Positions 1 to 6,079 of a stretch of 64,000 bases of DNA are shown here, piece after piece (the first letter of the stretch is position 1; the number at the start of each line of letters is the position of its first letter). The notes below the pieces were generated by a model, which saw nothing but the letters and a program-made list of their open reading frames with translations, made no database searches and had not been told where the DNA came from. Position numbers and translations under genes: made by a program. The stretch covers positions 248,001 to 312,000 of the forward strand of contig JAVJVX010000006.1 in the NCBI GenBank assembly GCA_040220875.1. The letters run 5' to 3'. Source of the stretch: Alphaproteobacteria bacterium (GTDB lineage Bacteria; Pseudomonadota; Alphaproteobacteria; JAVJVX01).

Positions 1-963
1 CGGGACGATCAGGGTCAGATCTTCGTGCTCGAGGACACCTGCCCGCACCGCCTGGCACCCCTGTCACTCGGCGAGATGGTGAATGGACACCTGCGTTGTG
101 GCTATCACGGCGCCATGTTCGATTCCTCGGGCGCCTGCATCAAGGCGCCCGGTGAGAAATCCGGCGCGCCCGAGGCGGGCGTGCGCAGTTACCCCGTTCA
201 GGAAAAATACGACTGCATCTGGGTCTGGCCAGGCGATCCGACGAAAAGCCATGACGAGAGCTCAATCCCCGAGTTCATGGAACGTTACGGGATGCCGCCC
301 AACGAATGCCGGAGCGGCCTTCTCCCGGTTAAGGCCGACCACACGCTCCTGATAGACAATCTCCTCGATCCGTCCCACGCCGAATTCGTTCATCGCAACA
401 GTTTTGGCGCGGCCGAATGGGAGTTCGGCGACGCGGATTGGGACGGAAAGCGCGAGGAAGACAAAGCCAGTTCGCATTTCTCCTCGAACGTGCACGAGAA
501 AAGCATCGATTTCGCCTTCGACCTGCGCAACACACCGGGTGGCCCCGCTTTTTCGCGCGCTTACGGCATGAAGATCGGGAACGAGAGTTTCAACGCGCGG
601 GTCGATCTCCGGATGGAGGTGGAATGGGCGCCGCCGGGGCTTTTCTCGTACGCGATTTTCCTCAAGAAGGCCGGGGCCAATGAAGAGCCGCTCCGAATCG
701 TGAACCTGCACATCGTCACGCCCGAGACCGAGACAACCACCCACTACCTCTACCGCTGTTCGAGCTACTTCACAGGCGGCAATTCCGAAATCGCTGATTT
801 CTGGTTCAATATCGGAGAGCGTGCCTTCGCCGAGGACAAGCGCGTGCTGGAAGCGCAACAGACGCGGATGGGCACCAGCGATCTCATGAACCTGCCGATC
901 AAGAGCTTCCAGTCTGATTATCTCAGCCTCAAGGGACGGGAGATACTCGCAACTATGAGCTGA
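1..963 (+). CDS. Rieske [2Fe-2S] aromatic oxygenase, VanA-like (5' truncated)
   Basis: The reading frame is open from the first base of the window, so the start lies outside it; the GTG at 25 is internal. The Rieske cluster ligands are visible as Cys14-x-His16 and Cys33-x2-His36, counting from the first visible codon. A mononuclear iron motif of the D-x2-H-x4-H kind follows (IDNLLDPSHAEFVH), encoded near 349-390. This order and the roughly 320 visible residues match the oxygenase component of vanillate O-demethylase-type enzymes, which hydroxylate or O-demethylate aromatic acids using electrons from a separate reductase. No reductase gene is visible here. EthD and a second Rieske gene follow on the same strand, suggesting one catabolic operon. 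The substrate cannot be told from sequence. Confidence 0.85.
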   Translation, partial: RDDQGQIFVLEDTCPHRLAPLSLGEMVNGHLRCGYHGAMFDSSGACIKAPGEKSGAPEAGVRSYPVQEKYDCIWVWPGDPTKSHDESSIPEFMERYGMPPNECRSGLLPVKADHTLLIDNLLDPSHAEFVHRNSFGAAEWEFGDADWDGKREEDKASSHFSSNVHEKSIDFAFDLRNTPGGPAFSRAYGMKIGNESFNARVDLRMEVEWAPPGLFSYAIFLKKAGANEEPLRIVNLHIVTPETETTTHYLYRCSSYFTGGNSEIADFWFNIGERAFAEDKRVLEAQQTRMGTSDLMNLPIKSFQSDYLSLKGREILATMS

Positions 964-1002
964 TTACAGCCGGGGACACACCGGTGGAGGGGGGAGCCAC
1001 GA

Positions 1003-1404
1003 ATGTATTGCGTTCACATCATGTACCCGCGAAAGCCCGGGTCGGATTTCGACTACGACCATTATTTCCGCACTCATCTGACCATGGGGCTCGGCCTGTT
1101 CAGAAAGCATATGGGCTTCCTGCCCAAGCAGGTCTTCGTGCAAAAGGCCTGTTACGGCCCGGACCGCACGGAGGCGAGCGCCGATTACCACGCAATCTGC
1201 ACGCTCATGTTCGAGAGCAAGGCGGATGCCGACAAGTTCATCGAACTTTTCGAGATTGATGAGGCCGCCAACCTGTTACGGGCCGACTGGCCCAAATACA
1301 CCGAAATGGACCCCAGGGTCGTGGTCGGCGAAGTCATCGAAACCGATGTCGAGAGGTTTGCCGAGAAGGGCCAGAGCGTGATCGAGGAGGCCCTCGCGGG
1401 CTGA
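1003..1404 (+). CDS. EthD domain protein
   Basis: A 133-residue protein beginning MYCVHIMYPRKPG and holding one EthD/dimeric alpha-beta barrel (ferredoxin-like) domain over about residues 3-100. Family hallmarks are the N-terminal beta strand, the F-D-Y-D-H-Y-x3-H segment near residues 17-25 and a later segment rich in aromatic and acidic residues. EthD proteins usually accompany oxygenases or degradation enzymes; their exact chemistry is generally unknown, though some are lyases or decarboxylases. It lies 39 bases after one Rieske oxygenase gene and 42 before another, so co-transcription is likely. The ATG at 1003 is preceded by a GGAGGGGGGAG-like purine run and is chosen as start. Confidence 0.8.
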   Translation: MYCVHIMYPRKPGSDFDYDHYFRTHLTMGLGLFRKHMGFLPKQVFVQKACYGPDRTEASADYHAICTLMFESKADADKFIELFEIDEAANLLRADWPKYTEMDPRVVVGEVIETDVERFAEKGQSVIEEALAG

Positions 1405-1446
1405 GCCGGCGCCTCGCCCGCCCGTCCGGCCCGAAAGGATAATGCC

Positions 1447-2700
1447 ATGACGGACACGACCAGGGAGCTCATTCGGTCCACGGCCAGCCACGCCACGCGC
1501 GCCAGAGCACCCGCCAAGAAGCCGTGGCAGGGCTGGCTCGACGCGGAACTGGGTTTCCGAAATCACTGGTACCCGGCTGCCCTGTCCAGCCATATCGCGG
1601 AAGGAGCGGCCCGGGGCGTGACGCTCCTGGGCGAGGAAATCCTGCTCACTCGCCAGGACGGCCGGCTTTTCGCCGTCGAGGACCGCTGCTGCCATCGTGG
1701 CGTCCGCTTCTCCGCCCGGCCGCTTTTCTATACCAGGGATACGGTGACCTGCTGGTACCACACCTGGACCTATGATCTGGAAACGGGCCGGCTTTTCACG
1801 ATCCTGACGGAGCCCCAAGCGCCAATCATCGGAAAATGCGGCCTGAAACCCTATCCCGTCACGGAAGCCCAGGGTGCCGTTTTCATCTTCGTCGGCGATA
1901 TCGAGCCGCCGGAGCTGTCTAGCGACGTACCGCCCGGATTTCTCGACGACAATATCGCGGTCGCCGCCGTCGAGCCCTATGACATCAAGGCGAACTGGCG
2001 GCTTGCCTGCGAGAACGGTTACGACCCGGGGCATCATTTCATTCATAACTGGTCGAAACTCTGCATCGATGCCGACGCGCCTGTGCCGTTCGGCTGGGTG
2101 ACGAGCCGCGAGGACATTGCGAAAACCACTCATTACGAGACACGCGAACCCGGCCCCAAGGGCTTCACGCGCACCATCGCACATACCGAGATGCCGTTTG
2201 AGGCGACCATCCCGGCGAAGGGCAACCGGGCCGAGGTGACCGTGCGTCCGCCGCTGGCGGAAGGCAAGTCGCCCGACGTGCTGGCGGCGGCCCAGGCGGA
2301 TGCGGAGCACGGCAAGGTGGGGCTCTGGCTGCCCTGCGGCCTCAAGGTGGAGGACTGGCCGTTCAAGGATGTGTGGCACGTGGAATTCTACGTACCCAAG
2401 GATGCGGGGACACACACTTACTTCCAGTTCGGCTGCAAGCGCGTCGCAGACGAGACGGCCCGCCGGCGCTGGCTCGAAAGCGAACATGCCGAGCTCTGGA
2501 AGGCGATCCCGGACGACTTCACGGGCGAGGATGCCTTCGCCCGCGAGAATATGGAAAAATTTTACGCCGAAGAGGATGGCTGGCATCGCGAGCGTCTGTT
2601 CCGGCCCGACATCGAATTGACGATGTGGCGACGGTTCGCGTCCGAGCACGCCCGCGGCATCCAGACTCGCGACCACGCCAAGGGCGTCGCGCGTCCCTGA
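1447..2700 (+). CDS. Rieske oxygenase alpha subunit, carbazole dioxygenase (CarAa)-like
   Basis: 417 residues. Rieske ligands are Cys81, His83, Cys102 and His105. The catalytic iron motif ENGYDPGHHFIH supplies His196 and His200, closely resembling the CarAa/2-oxoquinoline monooxygenase branch of homotrimeric ring hydroxylases. Such enzymes attack angular, N-heteroaromatic or other aromatic substrates and need a ferredoxin and a reductase, neither of which is seen nearby. It is the third gene of the left-hand + strand run, 42 bases after the EthD gene with an AAGGAT-type ribosome site ahead of ATG 1447. It ends 30 bases from the convergent hydratase-aldolase gene. The family assignment is solid; the substrate is unknown. 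Confidence 0.85.
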   Translation: MTDTTRELIRSTASHATRARAPAKKPWQGWLDAELGFRNHWYPAALSSHIAEGAARGVTLLGEEILLTRQDGRLFAVEDRCCHRGVRFSARPLFYTRDTVTCWYHTWTYDLETGRLFTILTEPQAPIIGKCGLKPYPVTEAQGAVFIFVGDIEPPELSSDVPPGFLDDNIAVAAVEPYDIKANWRLACENGYDPGHHFIHNWSKLCIDADAPVPFGWVTSREDIAKTTHYETREPGPKGFTRTIAHTEMPFEATIPAKGNRAEVTVRPPLAEGKSPDVLAAAQADAEHGKVGLWLPCGLKVEDWPFKDVWHVEFYVPKDAGTHTYFQFGCKRVADETARRRWLESEHAELWKAIPDDFTGEDAFARENMEKFYAEEDGWHRERLFRPDIELTMWRRFASEHARGIQTRDHAKGVARP

Positions 2701-2730
2701 TTTCCCGCTGTCCTCCGAGGGCCGGCGAAG

Positions 2731-3759
2731 TTATTGCGCCGCCGGTGCCCGGCGTGATGCGGCCAGTGACCCGCCCTCGAGACGCGCGCAGAGCGCTGCC
2801 CAGCGCCGGCCCGATTCGCGCGCGCCCTCGAGATAGGGCTCCGGCACCAGGTGGTAGGGCGGTCGCGGCGGCCCCGCCGTCATCCAGCCGGCCGCGTCCA
2901 TCCGCGCTTTTTCAAGGCCGATATTGTATTTGGAGAACTCCTCGAAACTGCCGCCGGGAAAGAGGGTCTCGAAACTGTGTGTGATGGCCCCGGAAATTTC
3001 CCGGGCCCGTGACCAGTCCCCGGTTGCCTTTGCCTCGGCGACGGTATCGCGCAGCCGCGTCACCACGCCGGGGCCGCACACCGCACCGCTGGTCCAGAAG
3101 GCCGTGCACTCCTCGGGCGCCATGCGGGCGGCAGCGTAATAATCGATATCGATCGGCAGAAAGCGGATTTGCCCCCTGGTCAGCGCGAGATCCATAAGCA
3201 GGCTCGCGACGCCGATATATTTGCACGTCACGACTTGCGGGATTTCGGCGACCTGCGCCCAGAACGGCCGCGGAAAATCAAACTTGAAGGCCTGGGGGTT
3301 CGCATAGACACAGATCGCTGTCCCGGGGCAGGCCTCGGCCAGGTCGCGATAGAACTGGACGGCGGTCGGCACGTCGGCCCGGCACCACATGGGCGGACCC
3401 ACCATCGTGCCATCCACGCCGATATCGGCCGCAACCCGGGTCTGGCGGACGGATTCGCGGGTGTTGAGGCTGGTGGTTCCGCCAAACACGGGGATTCGCC
3501 CGCGGGCCGTTTCGACCACGGTCGCGATGAAAGCCTGTTTCTCGTCCCAGGTCAGCGTGCTGCCTTCACCGAAGGTGCCGAGACTGAGAATGCCGTCGAC
3601 CCCGGCCGCGATCAGCCCGTCCACAACCCGCGCCGTCTCGTCGAGATCGATCGTATTGGCCTCGCGCCAATCCGATGCCCGGGCCGTCGCCGGCGTCGGG
3701 ATGATGGCCCAGGCGCCCTGGATGTCGTCCGGGGTGAGACGAGGTTTCGAGCGTGACAT
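2731..3759 (-). CDS. trans-o-hydroxybenzylidenepyruvate hydratase-aldolase (NahE/PhdJ-like)
   Basis: 342 residues of the DHDPS/NAL class I aldolase superfamily. The fit to NahE-type enzymes is close, as recalled: an N-terminal [17 protein letters not shown] segment, GTFGE near 61-65, Tyr152 in VYANP and the Schiff-base Lys180 in VVTCKYIG, plus a C-terminal [17 protein letters not shown] stretch. The family splits aryl-substituted 2-oxobut-3-enoates into an aryl aldehyde and pyruvate in naphthalene, phenanthrene and related pathways. The start at 3759 is chosen because GGAGAGGA lies just upstream; an upstream ATG at 3774 would overlap that site. It is convergent with the CarAa-like oxygenase and divergent from the DJ-1 gene, with repeat arrays in the shared upstream region. 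Confidence 0.85.
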   Translation of the reverse strand: MSRSKPRLTPDDIQGAWAIIPTPATARASDWREANTIDLDETARVVDGLIAAGVDGILSLGTFGEGSTLTWDEKQAFIATVVETARGRIPVFGGTTSLNTRESVRQTRVAADIGVDGTMVGPPMWCRADVPTAVQFYRDLAEACPGTAICVYANPQAFKFDFPRPFWAQVAEIPQVVTCKYIGVASLLMDLALTRGQIRFLPIDIDYYAAARMAPEECTAFWTSGAVCGPGVVTRLRDTVAEAKATGDWSRAREISGAITHSFETLFPGGSFEEFSKYNIGLEKARMDAAGWMTAGPPRPPYHLVPEPYLEGARESGRRWAALCARLEGGSLAASRRAPAAQ

Positions 3760-3781
3760 GGCGGTCCTCTCCATTTTCCTC

Positions 3782-3835
3782 GGGCCAGTTTTTGGGGCCA
3801 GTTTTCTTTGGGGCCATTTTTCGGCGCCAGCTTTT
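3782..3835. repeat. Four imperfect GGCCA-T-rich direct repeats upstream of the aldolase gene
   Basis: Four copies of (g)ggcca(g/t) followed by a T-rich run begin near 3783, 3796, 3812 and 3824, the last degenerate (cgcca). Read on the - strand, two copies are ACTGGCCC, one is ATGGCCC and one is CTGGCGC. They sit 23-76 bases before the hydratase-aldolase start, where an operator or leader element would lie. Spacing is irregular (12, 13 and 16 bases), so simple slippage is less likely than diverged copies. Function is not known. Confidence 0.6.
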
Positions 3836-3955
3836 CTCGCGCCCGGCGCGCTGCCTTGCAGGCTAGAATTATTTCAGGTCTGGGGTCGGCCGGCAACTCC
3901 CGGACCGCCTGTCCCGACTGCGCCATGCCCGGCCGACGCCCCGGCAACGACAGGC

Positions 3956-3995
3956 GAAACACGGGGAAACACGGGGAAGCACAGGGAAACATAGG
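3956..3995. repeat. 10-bp tandem repeat, four units, in the aldolase/DJ-1 divergent gap
   Basis: Four head-to-tail 10-base units read gaaacacggg, gaaacacggg, gaagcacagg and gaaacatagg. The array occupies the centre of the 303-base gap between the divergent aldolase gene (start 3759) and DJ-1 gene (start 4063). A 10-base period places equivalent bases on the same face of the helix. The + strand carries regularly spaced G runs. Confidence 0.85.
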
Positions 3996-4062
3996 TGAAG
4001 GCGGCGCGCGCCCGCCTGCCCTAATCTGGGTTCAGCGCAACCGACAAGCGGGAGGCAGAACC

Positions 4063-4665
4063 ATGGCGACCCGATCCTTGGACCAATCAACGCGCACCGT
4101 GGCTTTTCTGGTCACCGACGGTTTCGAGGAAAGCGAGCTGACCGTCCCGCTGGCCCGCCTCAGGAGCGAACGGGCCGGGGTGAAGATCGTCTCGCCCAAG
4201 AAGGACACGGTCCGGGCCTGGGACCGCGGTACCTGGAGTGGTGACTATCCCGTCGATGTTCCCCTTTTGGAGGCGGATGTCGACAGCTTCGACGCCCTTG
4301 TCCTGCCGGGTGGCGTGATCAACGCGGATTTCTTGCGCATGGACCCGCCGGCGGTGGATTTCGTCCGGGCGTTTTTCGATGGCGGAAACCCGGCCCCCCT
4401 CGAGCCTGCCCGACGGCCCGTGGCAGCCATTTGCCACGCGCCCTGGATCCTGATCGAAGCGGGCGTCGTCTCGGGCCGCCGGCTCACCTCTTACCCGTCG
4501 CTCAGATCGGATCTCGAAAATGCCGGCGCCATCTGGATGGACGAGGAGGTGGTCGAGGATGGCGGGCTGATTACCAGCCGGCGTCCCGACGATCTGCCGG
4601 CCTTCAATGATGCCCTCGTGGCCGCCGTCCGGCGCCACCTCTCGGCAGCGCGCGGTCGCGCCTAG
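4063..4665 (+). CDS. DJ-1/PfpI family protein
   Basis: 200 residues forming one class I glutamine-amidotransferase-like domain. The N-terminal AFLVTDGFEESEL strand-turn supplies the conserved acidic residue, and Cys124 in AICHAPW is the nucleophile-elbow cysteine typical of PfpI/YhbO-like proteins. Members include proteases in name, glyoxalases, deglycase-like and stress-protection proteins. The ATG at 4063 follows GGGAGG at 4050-4055; the open frame runs much further upstream but without family similarity and through the tandem repeat. It is a single gene, divergent from the aldolase and convergent with the small ORF at 4743-4958. A role in detoxifying reactive aldehydes from the neighbouring pathway is only a guess. 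Confidence 0.85.
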   Translation: MATRSLDQSTRTVAFLVTDGFEESELTVPLARLRSERAGVKIVSPKKDTVRAWDRGTWSGDYPVDVPLLEADVDSFDALVLPGGVINADFLRMDPPAVDFVRAFFDGGNPAPLEPARRPVAAICHAPWILIEAGVVSGRRLTSYPSLRSDLENAGAIWMDEEVVEDGGLITSRRPDDLPAFNDALVAAVRRHLSAARGRA

Positions 4666-4687
4666 GCCGGGCACGTCGGACCAGCCG

Positions 4688-4742
4688 TTTCCCCGTCGTT
4701 TCCCCGTCGTTTCCCCGTCGTTACCCGGTCGTTACCCGGTCG
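4688..4742. repeat. 11-bp tandem repeat, five units, in a convergent gap
   Basis: Three copies of tttccccgtcg are followed by two of ttacccggtcg, perfectly phased at 11 bases, starting 22 bases after the DJ-1 stop and ending at the stop codon of the opposing small ORF (its TAA is read from the next tta). On the - strand the array gives five G runs of 3-4 separated by 7-8 bases, a pattern compatible with a G-quadruplex in the 3' end of a leftward transcript. Confidence 0.9.
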
Positions 4743-4958
4743 TTACATAGTATCGGAACTGCCGTTATCCGGCCGGCCTGCGCGACGTGCGGGCGCGCCG
4801 GGCCTTGCAGCGTAGCGGGCGATGGCGGCCTCGAGACGGGCCAGCTCCGCATTCCCGGTCGCCGAAGCTCCCGCCTCGCGCAAAGCACCGGCCCGGCGCA
4901 GGGCATCGCGGTATTCCTCCGGCGTGGAAATGACGATTTCGGGCGCACGCTCAACCAT
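4743..4958 (-). CDS. Small hypothetical protein, weakly HigA-antitoxin-like
   Basis: 71 residues. The segment from residue 6 to about 50 (STPEEYRDALRRAGALREAG, then ELARLEAAIARYAAR) has the spacing of the short helical N-terminal region seen in HigA-type antitoxins and related small proteins, but the DNA-binding helix-turn-helix that normally follows is absent. A GGAGAG lies 13-18 bases ahead of ATG 4958. It starts 33 bases after the stop of the TAXI-type gene on the same strand and could be the last gene of that long operon. No toxin gene accompanies it. It may also be a non-coding open frame in GC-rich DNA. Confidence 0.4.
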   Translation of the reverse strand: MVERAPEIVISTPEEYRDALRRAGALREAGASATGNAELARLEAAIARYAARPGAPARRAGRPDNGSSDTM

Positions 4959-4991
4959 GGAACACTCGATCTCTCCGGCAGCCCCGGCTCC

Positions 4992-5951
4992 CTACATATA
5001 GCCGTGTTCTCGATAATAGCGCTCGGCGGCCGGGTGCAACGGCAGATCGCCAGTATTTTTCCAGACCTCGCGCGGATCGATCGGATAAGTGAGGTCGCTT
5101 TCCTCGATCGGCAGCATGCGAAACGGCATCTCCATCATGTCACGGCTATGCTCGATGAAAATCCGCGTAATGGTGTAGGCAAGCTCATCCGGCATATCGT
5201 CACGCACGAACATGAGCCAGTCCGAGAAATCTATGCAAGGGACATCGGTCTCGACGCCGGGGTAGCTGCCACGCGGCAGCATTGCCCGGCGGTAACCATA
5301 GTCGTCCTCCAGCATCGTCAGCACGTCGTCGCGGATCGGCAGGAACCGCATGCTCCCCGATTGTGCGAGCTGGCGCCAATGGGGGGTCTTGCGCCCCTCG
5401 TGAATGACCGCGTCCGCGTCGCCGCGGATGACGTGCAGCGGGATGGTCAGGCACCGGCTATCCTCGATCAAGGTCCAGCCCGCCGCCTGCAATTCGTCGA
5501 GCGACGTGCCGTAAGCCTCGAGGATACGCTCGACAGCAAAACGAACCGGAAAATCAGGTCCGGGCAGCGCGAGGCGCATCGGGTGATCCTTCATTTCGCT
5601 GATATCGGTGATGGGCGAGGCAGCCGGCACGGCCCAGAGCATCCGGTCGTCGTGGGGAAAGGACCCGATGGCGCGGAGGTTGGTCATCTTTTCGGCGAAT
5701 GGCCCGATGCCCCGATAAGCCATGGTGGCGCAGGCCGCCGGCGTGGTGAAACCCATGTCCGCCTGGCCCTTCGACACGGCCGCCACGGTCGGGAATTCCT
5801 CGGTAATCATCTGGATGGTCGTCTTGCGCAACGTCGGCATTTCGTAATCGATCATCTGGGCGATGCTGGCGAAGAACCAGGCCCAGAAATAAACGACGTC
5901 CGATCGGAAGGTCAGCTCGAATTCCTGGTTGTCGAGGGGGCTGTCAGGCAT
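4992..5951 (-). CDS. TAXI-type TRAP solute receptor-like protein lacking a signal peptide
   Basis: 319 residues with the periplasmic-binding-protein fold of TAXI family receptors: an N-terminal strand, a helix with repeated polar residues (TIQMITEEFPTVAAVSKGQADMGF is the typical 'competes as G-x-A-D-x-G-F' region), and a second lobe ending with YPIDPREVW. The start at 5951 has AGGAGA six bases upstream. Neither this start nor the open frame above it encodes a signal peptide, although TAXI receptors are normally exported, and no TRAP membrane subunits are found in the window. It lies 128 bases after HyuB on the same strand. It may be a cytoplasmic ligand sensor or a partner of the hydantoinase-like enzyme; that is inference. 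Confidence 0.75.
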   Translation of the reverse strand: MPDSPLDNQEFELTFRSDVVYFWAWFFASIAQMIDYEMPTLRKTTIQMITEEFPTVAAVSKGQADMGFTTPAACATMAYRGIGPFAEKMTNLRAIGSFPHDDRMLWAVPAASPITDISEMKDHPMRLALPGPDFPVRFAVERILEAYGTSLDELQAAGWTLIEDSRCLTIPLHVIRGDADAVIHEGRKTPHWRQLAQSGSMRFLPIRDDVLTMLEDDYGYRRAMLPRGSYPGVETDVPCIDFSDWLMFVRDDMPDELAYTITRIFIEHSRDMMEMPFRMLPIEESDLTYPIDPREVWKNTGDLPLHPAAERYYREHGYM

Positions 5952-6079
5952 GTCCGTCTCCTGGGTTGCGGTGACCTGCAGGCCCAGCATGAAGTCGCGC
6001 GCACCCGGATGCAACGTCCGAATGTCCCCGCCCGGAAAGGCCGCCCGGAAAGGCCGCCTGGCAATCGCGGCCGACAGGC

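Noticed and set aside
1276-2676. Long - strand open frame opposite the CarAa-like oxygenase
   Set aside because: Shadow of a gene with intact Rieske and catalytic iron motifs on the + strand.
3956-4742. CRISPR-like arrays
   Set aside because: The repeats are 10-11 bp head-to-tail units without spacers, and no cas genes are present.
4743-4958. Complete toxin-antitoxin pair
   Set aside because: Only a weak antitoxin-like N-terminal pattern is seen; there is no adjacent toxin gene and no DNA-binding domain.
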